A stretch of 64,000 nucleotides of DNA. Origin: Alphaproteobacteria bacterium. GTDB lineage: Bacteria > Pseudomonadota > Alphaproteobacteria > Rhizobiales > Rhizobiaceae. The DNA lies in NCBI GenBank assembly GCA_024742485.1, contig JANSYK010000002.1:1364001-1428000 (forward strand). Reading direction: 5' to 3'. Under the pieces are notes generated by a model, which was not told the DNA's origin, ran no database searches, and saw nothing but the letters and a program-made list of their open reading frames with translations. A program made the translations under genes and the position numbers. Positions 19,043 to 28,332 of this stretch are shown here, piece after piece (position 1 is the stretch's first letter; every line of letters begins with the position of its first letter).

Positions 19043-19669
19043 TCAAGGGGTGGCGGTTGGGTGAAACCACGGCAGGAACCCCGCCGCGATTGCCGCGACG
19101 GTAGAGGGCGGCGTCAATTGCAGATATTGCTGGCCGGTGTCGATTGGAACAGTCGCGCGATAGCCGCGATGGGTCCATGGAAGAAGCTGTCCCGCCTTCG
19201 TTGCAAAGCAATCGGAACCTTTTGCAACCACCACACCATCAGGCAACAATGCCACCGATTCTGCATCGAGCAAGTATACTTTCTGACCTCGGACGGGACG
19301 TTCGCTATGAAGGTACCGGTCCATTTCGCCCGCCTTGATGTGCGATTGTCCGCGGCCCGCCGCAAATGTTTTCGCAAAATCCAGCGCCCTTTGCCGCTGG
19401 CACTCGTAACAGGGGCGATGCCCGGCGGCGAGCGCGGTCACCTCATCCAGGAAAAACAGTTCCGTATAGCTGGAAGGTGACATGACGGTGCGTCGGCGCT
19501 GGCGGAATTCCGTCACGCAGATGATCCAGTGATGGCTGGTCCAGCGCCGGCGCGTCAGCGTACGTGTCGCCGGGTCGTGCAGTCGGCCGCCGCGATTGCC
19601 CATGAGCAGCCCGCGTGCCGAGTCGCGTTCAATCGTGCCGAAAGGCGTGACGCGGTTTTGAAGCGGCAC
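19043..19669 (-). CDS. Conserved hypothetical protein with CYECQR motif
   Basis: This 208-aa soluble protein starts at GTG 19669. It resembles a conserved rhizobial family of unknown function, with the segments [37 protein letters not shown] and [11 protein letters not shown]. The paired cysteines in PCYECQR and a nearby His may bind a metal, but that is inference. It lies between rsmE and a LysE exporter on the same strand with short gaps. Confidence 0.8.
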   Translation of the reverse strand: MPLQNRVTPFGTIERDSARGLLMGNRGGRLHDPATRTLTRRRWTSHHWIICVTEFRQRRRTVMSPSSYTELFFLDEVTALAAGHRPCYECQRQRALDFAKTFAAGRGQSHIKAGEMDRYLHSERPVRGQKVYLLDAESVALLPDGVVVAKGSDCFATKAGQLLPWTHRGYRATVPIDTGQQYLQLTPPSTVAAIAAGFLPWFHPTATP

Positions 19670-19684
19670 GGTGAATCCGTCGCT

Positions 19685-20329
19685 CTAACTGCCGCGCCGG
19701 GTCACGGCGGATACCAAACCGGCACCGATCAGAAAGACGGCACCGGTGCGGGTAGCAGCACGCAGAACCGACGGACGCCGGATGAATTGGCGGGCGCCAC
19801 TGGCCAGCATGGCGTAGGCCCATGCATTGAGAATGCCAAGCAGCACGAAAATTGCGACGAATACGGACGCCTGCGGCGCGAATGCCGCCTTCGACGAGAT
19901 GAACTGAGGCACAAAGGCCATGAAGAATATGATGCCCTTCGGATTCAGCAGCGTCACCAGGAAGGAATCGCGAAACACCGACCAGCGGCTTCGTTCGCGC
20001 TGGGATGTTTCCATCTCCGGTACACTCACCGGATCAATCCAGAGGCGGACGCCGACATAGATCAGATAGGCGGCGCCTGCCCATTTGACGATCAGGAATA
20101 CGGTCGCCGATGCGGCCAGAATGGTCCCGACGCCGATGATTGACAGCGATGCCGCGATCAGGTCACCAAGCCCCACGCCCAGGATGCTGGCGAAGGCCAC
20201 CCGCTTTCCATGCGAGAGCGCCTGCGTAATGACCATGATGATCGTTGGCCCCGGAATGATGAGTAACACCGTACTGGCGACAGCAAATGTCACGAGGGTT
20301 TCGATCGAGACCGGGATGGAGGAAAACAT
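19685..20329 (-). CDS. LysE/RhtB-family amino-acid exporter
   Basis: This 214-aa inner-membrane protein of the LysE superfamily has about six hydrophobic segments and the family motifs IPGPTIIMVITQALSHG near residue 26 and LLNPKGIIFFMAFVPQF near residue 127. It is predicted to export an amino acid or derivative. The ATG at 20329 has GGAG ten bases upstream. Confidence 0.9.
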   Translation of the reverse strand: MFSSIPVSIETLVTFAVASTVLLIIPGPTIIMVITQALSHGKRVAFASILGVGLGDLIAASLSIIGVGTILAASATVFLIVKWAGAAYLIYVGVRLWIDPVSVPEMETSQRERSRWSVFRDSFLVTLLNPKGIIFFMAFVPQFISSKAAFAPQASVFVAIFVLLGILNAWAYAMLASGARQFIRRPSVLRAATRTGAVFLIGAGLVSAVTRRGS

Positions 20330-20353
20330 GATGCGGCTCCGCGAGACTGGCGT

Positions 20354-21037
20354 TCAGAAGAGCCGATCAAGCAATGTTTGGTACCATTGTGTCAACCGGT
20401 CATTGTGGCGCTCAAAACCCCGATCCTGCTGGTCCAGTGTCTGCGTGCCCGGCTTGCCGATATTTCCTGCAAGTTCGTCCTGCCACTGGTCCAGAATGCG
20501 GCGTGTGACCTCTGGATGGAACTGCAGGGCGATGGTGGCAGCGCCGTAGCTGAAAGCCTGGTTGGGGAACACATCGCCGCTGGCCAGCAAAGTTGCGCTC
20601 CCGGGACATGAAAATCCCTGGGCATTGCCGGCAAGAACGGTCAGATCGTCCGGAATCCAGTGTTTCCCGTCATCCGTGACCTGCAAAGGATAATAGCCGA
20701 ATGCAACATTGCCATTTGGATGAAAGTCAACCGTGCCACCAAGGTGTGCTGCGATGAGCTGTCCTCCCAGGCAGATGCCGAGCAAGGGGACATCGGCTTT
20801 CAGGACCTCGCCGATATAGGCCATTTCATCGCGCAGATAGGGAAAACGGTCCAAATCGGAAACATATTGCGGCCCGCCGAGAACAACCACACCGGCGGTC
20901 TGCTCATCAAGTGGCGGCAGGTCCTCGCCCTGGTCTGGACGATATGAACGGACGGCAAATCCCCGTCGTTCGAGATGGCGGATCCCATTGTCTCGGTCAA
21001 CCGGCGTTTCATGACCGATGACGATGATATTCTTCAT
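20354..21037 (-). CDS. Class I glutamine amidotransferase-like protein
   Basis: This 227-aa protein of the GMP-synthase/GuaA amidotransferase fold has the full triad: nucleophile Cys89 in GICLGGQ, with His174 and Glu176 in LQFHPEVT. Stand-alone members cleave gamma-glutamyl bonds or act on unknown substrates. It lies between the LysE-type exporter and a FadR-type regulator on the same strand with small gaps, so the three may form an operon. Confidence 0.85.
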   Translation of the reverse strand: MKNIIVIGHETPVDRDNGIRHLERRGFAVRSYRPDQGEDLPPLDEQTAGVVVLGGPQYVSDLDRFPYLRDEMAYIGEVLKADVPLLGICLGGQLIAAHLGGTVDFHPNGNVAFGYYPLQVTDDGKHWIPDDLTVLAGNAQGFSCPGSATLLASGDVFPNQAFSYGAATIALQFHPEVTRRILDQWQDELAGNIGKPGTQTLDQQDRGFERHNDRLTQWYQTLLDRLF

Positions 21038-21048
21038 GGGTTGCCTTT

Positions 21049-21819
21049 CTAACTCCGTTGACGGCGCCGTAGCTCCGAAATGCGTTCCCAGTCATCGGCG
21101 CGTTCGGCTTGTTGCATCGTTTCTGCAACATATTCCATGTGATATTCGGCAGCCTGTTTGGCCTTGTCAGCATCGCCGTCGATGATGGCGTCATAAATGG
21201 CCAGATGTTGATTGAGCAGCTGTTCCCGTGTGCCGGATTGAGCATAAACCAGGGCGCGATTGAAAAACACGCCATCACTCAACAGGCGGTAACAGGATCG
21301 CAGCGTGTGCAACAGGATCGTGTTGTGAGCGCATTCGCCGATCGTGCTGTGAAACTCCACATCGAGTGCCGCCTCATGATCGAAATCGGACTCACCATGG
21401 GCGGATTTCATGCGGTCGATGATCCCGCCAAGGAGTGCCTTGTCGGCCGCGGTCGCTCGTTGGGCGGCGAAGGACGCGGCGACCCCTTCGATCTCTCGGC
21501 GATATTCAAGGTAGTCATAGGCGGCGCTTCGATGGCGCGCGATCAGATCGAGGATCGGCTGGCTGAAGATCTGGCCGATGACGTCCGCAACAAATGTGCC
21601 GCCTCCATGACGGCTGAGCAAAAGACCACGTTCCTCGAGGGTTTTGATCGCCTCGCGCACGATCGGCCGGGAGACCTTCAGATGGTTTGCCAGCTCGCGT
21701 TCACCCGGCAGCCGGTCCGCCACTTTCAGCACGCCCTGCAGGATCAGCATTTCGATCTGGTCGATAACCGCATCGGCTGTCCTGCCCTGATCGATGCTGG
21801 AAAATATCTCACTGACCAT
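21049..21819 (-). CDS. GntR/FadR-family transcriptional regulator
   Basis: This 256-aa regulator has an N-terminal winged helix (LPGERELANHLKVSRPIVREA, residues about 40-60, typical of the FadR/PdhR branch) and a C-terminal FCD domain with the metal-ligand pattern VEFHSTIGE and NQHLAIYDAI. The ATG at 21819 has GGGAG upstream and gives the family N-terminus; an in-frame extension to 22002 is not supported. It is probably linked to the amidotransferase and exporter genes that follow after 11 bases. Confidence 0.85.
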   Translation of the reverse strand: MVSEIFSSIDQGRTADAVIDQIEMLILQGVLKVADRLPGERELANHLKVSRPIVREAIKTLEERGLLLSRHGGGTFVADVIGQIFSQPILDLIARHRSAAYDYLEYRREIEGVAASFAAQRATAADKALLGGIIDRMKSAHGESDFDHEAALDVEFHSTIGECAHNTILLHTLRSCYRLLSDGVFFNRALVYAQSGTREQLLNQHLAIYDAIIDGDADKAKQAAEYHMEYVAETMQQAERADDWERISELRRRQRS

Positions 21820-22076
21820 TCGGTCGCGACTCCCGATTGCCGTTGCAACTCTCGGCAAAGGTATCAATGCCGGCCAAAATTGGTCAACAAAATTATCCAC
21901 TTGCAGATTTCGCCATTGCCGCTCCTGCGTCAAGGCGTCGCGGTGCGGGCGGGATGCCAGAAATCGGCCGATATGCAAGATTGCCGCGCGGATAGATGGC
22001 AACCAATGGTTTGTGGCGCGCCCTGATCCGGTGCAAACTGCTGCAAACCCAAAATCAAGAAATTCAGGGGGAACGC

Positions 22077-23360
22077 ATGGCCAATGGCAGTTTCGGATTT
22101 CCGGTGGCCACCGACCGGTCGCTGGCGCTGGGTGAGGTCCATGCTCGGCCTTATCCCTTGATCACGTCACCCCGGGTCATCCTCCAGCTGGCATTCATGA
22201 CGGATGGTGGATCGACGGTCGACAATGCCGTGCTTGCTCAGCTCAGCCGGGCCCGCGGCGTCGCTGCGCCCCAGGCGGATGCGCGTTACTACACGATGCC
22301 GTGGGGCAAGGGGTCGCTTCGTTGGGAGCGGCACACGGAATTTTCCACCTATTTTTACGAGGGACCGGTGCCGCGTCGTTTTGGCGGCGAAATCGGCGAT
22401 CATCCATTTGGGGACGGGTTCAGCCCGCCCGGCAATCTGATCGCCGGTGTACGCCTGGAGGTGCGCAAATGGACCGAGGCGGCGGAAAGGGCGGCTCAGT
22501 CCTTCGACGCGGCAAGCCTGTGTTTCTCGGAAGTCGAAAACGGTATGGCGGCGGCGGTAACGGATTTCCGCCAGGACAAGGATGGGCTCACACGCATTCT
22601 GCTTCTCGACAAAGGGCTGGCACCGGCGCGTGTCGGTGCGCTGGCCCAGCGGCTTATCGAGATCGAAACCTATCGCACCCTGGCAATGCTGGCGCTTCCT
22701 TTGGCACAGTCGCTGTCTCCGCAAACCCGGCGTATCGAGGACGGTCTTGCCGTGATCACCCAGCGCATGCAGCAGGATGTCAAAACCGGCAGCGACGAGC
22801 TGCTGGGTGAAATCACGTCGCTGGCGGCGGAGTTGGAAGCGGAGGCCGCGGCCAGTCTTTACCGGTTCGGCGCCAGCCGCGCTTATGATGGCATCGTGCA
22901 GGAGCGCATAGCGACGCTGCAGGAAGTGGCGGTCGCGGGGTACGAAACCTGGGGCGCTTTCCTGCAGCGGCGGCTGGCGCCGGCGATGCGGACCTGCCGG
23001 TCGATCGAGGAGCGACAGGCCAATCTTTCACGCAAACTTGCCCGTACCACGGCGCTTCTGAGAAGCTGGGTCGATCTTCAGCTGCAGCGCCAGAACAGCG
23101 AATTGTTGTCGTCCATGAATGCCCGCGCGCGGTTGCAATTGCGGTTGCAGCAAACCGTCGAGGGGCTGTCGGTTGCTGCCGTGTCCTACTATGTCGTCGG
23201 ACTTCTGGGATTTGTCTTCAAGGCCATCCAGGATGCTGGAATTCCGGTCAGTGCCACCGCGATGAAGGGAATATCTGTTCCCTTCGTGATCCTGGCCATC
23301 TGGCTCGTGGTGCGACGCATTCGCCACAGCCATGCGGATAGCGCCAAGCCAACCGGGTAG
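22077..23360 (+). CDS. DUF3422-family membrane protein
   Basis: This 427-aa protein belongs to the DUF3422 family, common in alphaproteobacteria and of unknown function. The N-terminal region (residues 1-190) carries family segments such as ALGEVHARPYP and WGKGSLRWERHTEF. A central helical region predicted to coil follows, then two hydrophobic segments at the C-terminus (about 370-395 and 400-416). AGGGGGAA precedes the ATG at 22077. It stands alone between a divergent regulator and a convergent OmpA-like gene. Confidence 0.85.
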   Translation: MANGSFGFPVATDRSLALGEVHARPYPLITSPRVILQLAFMTDGGSTVDNAVLAQLSRARGVAAPQADARYYTMPWGKGSLRWERHTEFSTYFYEGPVPRRFGGEIGDHPFGDGFSPPGNLIAGVRLEVRKWTEAAERAAQSFDAASLCFSEVENGMAAAVTDFRQDKDGLTRILLLDKGLAPARVGALAQRLIEIETYRTLAMLALPLAQSLSPQTRRIEDGLAVITQRMQQDVKTGSDELLGEITSLAAELEAEAAASLYRFGASRAYDGIVQERIATLQEVAVAGYETWGAFLQRRLAPAMRTCRSIEERQANLSRKLARTTALLRSWVDLQLQRQNSELLSSMNARARLQLRLQQTVEGLSVAAVSYYVVGLLGFVFKAIQDAGIPVSATAMKGISVPFVILAIWLVVRRIRHSHADSAKPTG

Positions 23361-23370
23361 GGCTACAGGC

Positions 23371-24294
23371 CTATCGCGGTATCAGTTCCACGCGCCGGTT
23401 TTTAGCGCGGCCATCGGCACTGTCATTCGGTGCAACCGGAGCCAGAAAGCCGGCGCCCGCGGCGACCATCCGGTCCTTGGCAACGCCATGGTTTGCAGCC
23501 AATGCATCGACAACCGCCTGCGCGCGACGATGAGACAAATCGAGGTTGTAATCCATCGTGCCCTGATTGTCGGTGTGCCCGACAACGACGACGGACAGTC
23601 CGGGGGCACCGGTCAAAAACTGCGCTATTTCTTCCAGCGTCGGTGCGGATTCCGGTTTGATGTCAGCCTTGTCCGTATCGAAATAGATGCCGTAAAGCGC
23701 AACGCTGCCTTTCTCGGCAAACGCATCCTGCATGGCCTTTGCGTCGACCATCTTGAACGCCAGCGTGTCCGTTTCTACGACCGTAACCTGGATCCGGACC
23801 TTCCTGTTGGCGTCCACGCTGATGACGACCGCTGCGTAGGTTTCCCCGGCATCGCCGGATCTTTTTACGCCGATATAGCGAAAATTGAAGGGATCAACGA
23901 CCATCTGCGGCAGCGGCAATGTTTCAATACCATAGGCAAAATTTCCACCACCGCATTCCTTTGTCTCGCATTCAAAGACAAGTTCGAAACCCTTGCCCGT
24001 CAATGCAAGTTCATAATTGCGGGCGACTTCGGCCAGTGACTGATCGCCATCCAGGATATAGGCGATGCGGGTGACCACTCCCTCGATCGGCTCGAGGTTG
24101 TCCGGTTCCCGCACGGTGATGGGCGCCTGCGCAAAGTCATATTCGTCAAATTCGCGATAGTCATAAGCGGAGATGACTGCACCGTCGAACCGGCCAACCA
24201 GCGGATGGTCTGCGCTGCCGGCAATGTCCTGTGCCAGAACGGGGCCGATCGCCCCGATTACCAAGAGCAAGACGGCAGCCAAAAGCCTGATCAT
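23371..24294 (-). CDS. DUF4892/OmpA-like periplasmic protein
   Basis: This 307-aa protein has a signal peptide (MIRLLAAVLLLVIGAIGPVLAQ-like, cleavage near residue 22), a central domain resembling DUF4892 and a C-terminal OmpA/Pal peptidoglycan-binding domain (FDTDKADIKPESAPTLEEI, VVGHTDNQGTMDYN, LSHRRAQAV, KNRRVEL). It probably anchors an outer-membrane or periplasmic component to the wall. The ATG at 24294 has GGGGAG upstream. Confidence 0.87.
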   Translation of the reverse strand: MIRLLAAVLLLVIGAIGPVLAQDIAGSADHPLVGRFDGAVISAYDYREFDEYDFAQAPITVREPDNLEPIEGVVTRIAYILDGDQSLAEVARNYELALTGKGFELVFECETKECGGGNFAYGIETLPLPQMVVDPFNFRYIGVKRSGDAGETYAAVVISVDANRKVRIQVTVVETDTLAFKMVDAKAMQDAFAEKGSVALYGIYFDTDKADIKPESAPTLEEIAQFLTGAPGLSVVVVGHTDNQGTMDYNLDLSHRRAQAVVDALAANHGVAKDRMVAAGAGFLAPVAPNDSADGRAKNRRVELIPR

Positions 24295-24399
24295 GATGGA
24301 CTCCCCTGGGAACAGCCGAACCATTCGGCATCTGATCTTGATGTTACCGTCAGGGCACCGTCCCTGTCATCGCCCAAATGGGTGATCGACACTCGACGG

Positions 24400-24795
24400 C
24401 TATTGGGAGGCCCAGGCGTCCGGGTTCATCAGCTTTTGCGCAATCATGAAGGCATTGCCGTCATCATCAAAGAACGTGGCGAATTTTGTGACGCCCGGGA
24501 TCTCGACGGTGGGACCATCGAACCGGACCCCTTCCGTTTCCAGTTCGCTGCGCACGGATTCAATGTCTGCGACGCCGAAGGTTGGAGTGGCCCCACCGCG
24601 GCCCGGTGCTGATTCAACCTCTGAGAATCCGAGCGTCACGCCTTCTATGAATGTCGCGACGGCAGCCCAGCGGTTCTTTTCATCGATGAACAGTTTGCGG
24701 AAACCGAAATGATCGCAAAAGAACCGAACCGCCCGCTCCAGATCGGTCACACCGATGGAGAAATTGATTTCGTCGCCATAGTCAATCGTTGCCAT
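24400..24795 (-). CDS. VOC/glyoxalase-family protein
   Basis: This 131-aa single vicinal-oxygen-chelate domain has the beta-alpha-beta-beta-beta pattern (FSIGVTDLERAVRFFCDHFGF, then DGNAFMIAQ). Possible metal ligands include residues in the first strand and the last Glu/Gln, but the pattern is incomplete and the reaction is unknown. It is divergent from an HxlR-type regulator that may control it. Confidence 0.8.
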   Translation of the reverse strand: MATIDYGDEINFSIGVTDLERAVRFFCDHFGFRKLFIDEKNRWAAVATFIEGVTLGFSEVESAPGRGGATPTFGVADIESVRSELETEGVRFDGPTVEIPGVTKFATFFDDDGNAFMIAQKLMNPDAWASQ

Positions 24796-24836
24796 TGTGT
24801 TTGCCTTTTTCCGATGGGATTCCTAATATGGTCTGG

Positions 24837-24867
24837 AAAGTATACTCAATGAGGTCCGAAAAGTATA
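24837..24867. promoter_or_regulatory. Candidate HxlR-type operator repeats
   Basis: AAAGTATA occurs twice, at 24837-24844 and 24860-24867, 23 bases apart, between the divergent VOC and HxlR-type genes. The first copy extends to the palindromic GTATAC. The spacing and position suit a regulator that acts on both promoters, but binding is only inferred. Confidence 0.35.
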
Positions 24868-24906
24868 TCTACGAAACACGACCGTCAAGCCGGGAGGGTT
24901 GAACTT

Positions 24907-25461
24907 TTGGAAGAGTCGTTGAGAAACGTGCCTATAGCGCTCGTTCAGCACCGATGGTGTATTCCGATCCTTGCTGAAACCCACCGGCTGGGGGGTGCAA
25001 GATTTGCCGCCTATCGCGGGCATCTGGGCATCAGCCGGGACGCGCTGACATCAACGCTGTCTTATCTCATGGAACTCGGTCTGCTGGAGCGCAACTCCGG
25101 ATATGGCCATCCGCTGCGGCCCGAATACGTTGCGACCCGTCATGGCTCCATGATTGGCCCGGCCTGCGTCGATCTCGATGACCGTATCAGGCATCTCGGT
25201 GTCGAGGCTATTGCCCTGCGCAAATGGTCGCTGCCGGTTGTGGGCGCGGTCCACGGACGACAAAGCAGCTTTGCGCTGTTGCGCCGGCGTTTGCGTCCAA
25301 TCACCCCCCGCGCCCTGTCGAAGAGTCTGGTCGATCTCGGGGCTGCGGCCTTGATCCGGCGTGATGGCGAAACCGCGCACTATGCACTCGCCCCCAATGG
25401 AACCATCCTGATCCCGCCGCTTATGGACCTGTGCGCCCGTTTCAGCGGGGATCAGGCCTGA
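24907..25461 (+). CDS. Tandem HxlR-type winged-helix regulator
   Basis: This 184-aa protein consists of two similar winged-helix halves. Residues about 10-85 (HRWCIPILAETHRLGGARF ... LTSTLSYLMELGLLERN) are echoed by residues about 98-175 (RKWSLPVVGAVHGRQSSFALL ... LSKSLVDLGAAALIRRD). HxlR proteins normally have one such domain and dimerise, so this looks like a fused pseudo-dimer. TTG at 24907 with GGAGG nine bases upstream is used. It may sense a reactive electrophile or aldehyde, given the divergent VOC gene; that is inference. Confidence 0.75.
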   Translation: MEESLRNVPIALVQHRWCIPILAETHRLGGARFAAYRGHLGISRDALTSTLSYLMELGLLERNSGYGHPLRPEYVATRHGSMIGPACVDLDDRIRHLGVEAIALRKWSLPVVGAVHGRQSSFALLRRRLRPITPRALSKSLVDLGAAALIRRDGETAHYALAPNGTILIPPLMDLCARFSGDQA

Positions 25462-25534
25462 TCCTCAGGCGCATCATCCAACTGATGGCCAACCGTCAGC
25501 GGATGATCCGGTCGTTTCAAATATCGGAATCCGG

Positions 25535-25585
25535 TTGACCGGGTGATAATTCTTCTCTAAATATGAATTATGATTCATGTTTCAT
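25535..25585 (+). promoter_or_regulatory. Promoter and TetR operator of the transport operon
   Basis: TTGACC (25535-25540), a 17-base spacer and TAAATA (25558-25563) form a promoter. Directly after it, at 25564-25584, is a 21-bp dyad TGAA-N2-ATGA-N-TCAT-N2-TTCA. The surrounding 23 bases (25563-25585) are identical to 34831-34853 in front of the TetR gene, so the TetR protein probably represses both operons. Confidence 0.7.
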
Positions 25586-25619
25586 ATTGATGGCTGTTAT
25601 GGCCGCAAGGGAGGAAGAA

Positions 25620-26792
25620 TTGAAGAGAACTTTCGTTGCAGGATTGGCCGCGTCACTGTTGTTGAGCAGCGCAGCATTCGCTGACATCAAGATCGCCCAT
25701 GTCTACGGAAAAACCGGCCCATTCGAGGCCTATGCCAAGCAGTCCCATGTTGGGCTGCAGATGGGCATCGAATACGCAACCGGCGGATCCAATGAAATCA
25801 ATGGCGAAAAGATCGTCATCATCGAAAAGGACACCCAGCTCAAGCCGGATATCGGCAAGGCGCTGCTTGCGGAAGCCTATGGTGATGATGAGGTCGATTT
25901 GGCCGTCGGTCCGGTGAGTTCCGGCGTTGCTCTGGCCATGCTGCCGGTTGCCGAGGAGTATGAAAAGATTCTGATCGTCGAGCCGGCGGTTGCTGATTCC
26001 ATTACCGGCAAGAACTGGAACCGCTACATTTTCCGTACGGGCCGAAACTCAAGCCAGGACGCAATTGCCAATGCGGTCGCGCTCGGCGGAGAGAATGTTC
26101 ACATTGCCACGCTGGCTCAGGACTACGCCTTCGGCCGCGATGGCGTCGCAGCCTTTCGTGATGCGTTGGACGGAACCGGCGCGAAGATCGCCCACGAGGA
26201 ATATGTCCCGACGGACACGACCGATTTCACCGCGGCGGCCGAGCGGATCTTCAATGCGATGAAGGATCTGGACGGCACCAAGAAGCTCTTCATCATCTGG
26301 GCCGGTGGAGGCAACCCCATGGGCAAGATCAACGCCATGGACCCGTCACGCTACGGCATCGAAATAGCCACGGGCGGCAACATCCTTGCCGCACTGAAGG
26401 CTTACAAGGAACTGCCGGGTATGGAAGGCGCAACCTACTACTATTACGACATTCCGAAAAATCCCATCAATGACTGGCTGGTCAAGGAGCATCAGGATCG
26501 CTATGGCTCGCCGCCCGATTTCTTCACCGCAGGCGGCATGGCGGCCGGTATTGCCGTGGTCGAAGCGATCAAAAAGGCCGGTTCGACGGACACCGAGGCG
26601 CTGATCACCGCGATGGAAGGCATGGAATGGGAAACGCCCAAGGGCACCATGAAATTCCGGGCCGACGATCATCAGGCGCTGCAGTCAATGTACCATTTCC
26701 GGATCAAGGTCGACCCGGATGTCGAGTGGGGCATTCCGGAACTGGTCCGTGAGCTGACCATTGACGACATGGCGATTCCGGTCAGAAACTGA
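25620..26792 (+). CDS. Branched-chain-type ABC substrate-binding protein
   Basis: This 390-aa periplasmic binding protein of the LivJ/Leu-Ile-Val family starts at TTG 25620 with GGGAGGAA upstream and opens with a signal peptide (cleavage near residue 20, after AAFA). The body shows DIKIAHVYGKTGPFEAYAK and the VGPVSSGVALAML hinge region. Members bind amino acids but also aromatic and aliphatic carboxylates. Neighbouring CoA ligase and hydratase genes suggest a carboxylic acid or ester here. A strong hairpin follows at 26795-26827. Confidence 0.88.
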   Translation: MKRTFVAGLAASLLLSSAAFADIKIAHVYGKTGPFEAYAKQSHVGLQMGIEYATGGSNEINGEKIVIIEKDTQLKPDIGKALLAEAYGDDEVDLAVGPVSSGVALAMLPVAEEYEKILIVEPAVADSITGKNWNRYIFRTGRNSSQDAIANAVALGGENVHIATLAQDYAFGRDGVAAFRDALDGTGAKIAHEEYVPTDTTDFTAAAERIFNAMKDLDGTKKLFIIWAGGGNPMGKINAMDPSRYGIEIATGGNILAALKAYKELPGMEGATYYYYDIPKNPINDWLVKEHQDRYGSPPDFFTAGGMAAGIAVVEAIKKAGSTDTEALITAMEGMEWETPKGTMKFRADDHQALQSMYHFRIKVDPDVEWGIPELVRELTIDDMAIPVRN

Positions 26793-26794
26793 AC

Positions 26795-26827
26795 GCAGGG
26801 CCGGGGGCGGTTCACGCCGTCCCCTGC
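26795..26827 (+). promoter_or_regulatory. Intercistronic hairpin after binding-protein gene
   Basis: GCAGGG (26795-26800) pairs with CCCTGC (26822-26827), and an inner GGCG/CGCC stem closes a five-base loop. It separates the binding-protein gene from the ATPase and permease genes and probably raises the relative amount of the binding protein. Confidence 0.5.
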
Positions 26828-26852
26828 ATCACTCCAGCCGGTGAAATGATCC

Positions 26853-27617
26853 ATGGCGGATATCGTTCTTCAGACCCGTGACCTGACCGTGCGATTTGGC
26901 GGCCATGTGGCGGTCGACCATGTCAGTTGCGCTTTCGCGACAGGCGAAACCACGGCGATCGTCGGCCCGAACGGGGCCGGCAAGACCACCTATTTCAACC
27001 TGATTTCCGGTCAGATACCAGTGTCCGAAGGCACGGTCGAACTCAACGGGGAGGATATCACCCGCCTGTCCGTATCCGACCGGACCGGTCGGGGCATTGG
27101 CAGGGCGTTTCAACTGACCAATCTGTTTCCCAATCTGAGTGTGGTCGAAAATGTTCGGCTGGTCGTCCAGGCAAAGAGCAAGATGGGTCTGAATTTGTGG
27201 TCAATGGCCGATCGCCATACCGAATTGACCGATGCAGCCATGGCCATTCTTGAAAGGGTGCGACTTGCCGAACTGGCGGGCCAGAAAGTGACGGAACTTT
27301 CCCATGGCGACCAGCGCAAACTCGAAGTCGCCCTGCTGATTGCGCTTGATCCGCTCGTCTACATGTTCGACGAGCCGACCGCCGGAATGTCGGTGGACGA
27401 AGCCCCGGTGGTGCTGGACCTCATCGCCGAATTGAAACAGGACGCCAGCCGCACAATCCTGCTTGTCGAACACAAGATGGATGTGATCCGAACGCTGGCC
27501 GACCGCATCATCGTGCTGCACAATGGTGAACTGGCCGCCGATGGGCCACCGGCCGAAGTGATCGCATCGGATGTGGTGCAGGAGGCCTATATGGGCAGGG
27601 AACTTGCCGATGTCTGA
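26853..27617 (+). CDS. ABC ATP-binding protein, LivG-like
   Basis: This 254-aa ATPase of the branched-chain amino-acid transporter class has Walker A GPNGAGKTT, a signature-like LSHGDQRK and Walker B VYMFDEPTAGM. Its last eight bases overlap the LivF-like gene. It works with the second ATPase and two LivHM-like permeases that follow to import the ligand of the upstream binding protein. Confidence 0.9.
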   Translation: MADIVLQTRDLTVRFGGHVAVDHVSCAFATGETTAIVGPNGAGKTTYFNLISGQIPVSEGTVELNGEDITRLSVSDRTGRGIGRAFQLTNLFPNLSVVENVRLVVQAKSKMGLNLWSMADRHTELTDAAMAILERVRLAELAGQKVTELSHGDQRKLEVALLIALDPLVYMFDEPTAGMSVDEAPVVLDLIAELKQDASRTILLVEHKMDVIRTLADRIIVLHNGELAADGPPAEVIASDVVQEAYMGRELADV

Positions 27618-28332
27618 GCCGATCCTCAAACTGTCGGGTGTGCACACCAATATCGCCCAGTATCACATCCTTCAGGGGGTTGATCTGGAGGTTCCATCGG
27701 GCGGTGTGACCATGCTGCTTGGCCGCAATGGTGTCGGCAAGACGACAACGCTGCGAACCATCATGGGTCTGTGGCGGGCGCATCAGGGCACAATCGACTT
27801 CGATGGAGCCGACATCACCGCCACGCCGACACCAGCCATTGCACGCCGGGGAGTGGGATTTGTCCCCGAGGATATGGGGATATTTTCCGACCTGAGCGTT
27901 GAGGAAAACATGATCCTAGCCGCTGCGGACGGCCCTATTGATAAACAACGTCTCGACTGGCTGTTCACGGTCTTTCCGCCGCTCCGAACGTTTTGGAAAA
28001 ATCCCGCAGGCAATCTGTCAGGCGGCCAGAAGCAGATGCTGTCCATCGCCAGGGCCATGGCGCAGGAGCGCCGGCTCTATCTGATTGACGAACCGACAAA
28101 GGGGCTGGCGCCGGCGATCATCGGCACACTGGCCGGAGCGCTGCGTGATCTCAAGGCGCAGGGGGCCACCATCTTGCTGGTCGAACAGAATTTTGCCGTC
28201 GCCAAGGCGCTCGGAGACAGCTGCGCGGTGATGGATGATGGTCGGATCGTATGGACCGGCGCCATGGTGGAACTCGCCGAGGACGCGGCCCTTCAGGAGC
28301 GCCTGATGGGCCTGAGCATGGAGGCCGCGTGA
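27610..28332 (+). CDS. ABC ATP-binding protein, LivF-like
   Basis: This 240-aa second ATPase of the LivFGHM-type importer has Walker A GRNGVGKTT, signature LSGGQKQM and Walker B LYLIDEPTKGL. The ATG at 27610 overlaps the previous gene by eight bases; a longer in-frame start would lie inside that gene. The stop overlaps the permease GTG start (GTGA). Confidence 0.9.
   Translation: MSEPILKLSGVHTNIAQYHILQGVDLEVPSGGVTMLLGRNGVGKTTTLRTIMGLWRAHQGTIDFDGADITATPTPAIARRGVGFVPEDMGIFSDLSVEENMILAAADGPIDKQRLDWLFTVFPPLRTFWKNPAGNLSGGQKQMLSIARAMAQERRLYLIDEPTKGLAPAIIGTLAGALRDLKAQGATILLVEQNFAVAKALGDSCAVMDDGRIVWTGAMVELAEDAALQERLMGLSMEAA

Noticed and set aside
21820-22076. Possible FadR-type operator around 21870-21905 (TTGGTCAAC...)
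   Set aside because: The two halves are not symmetric enough to call a dyad.
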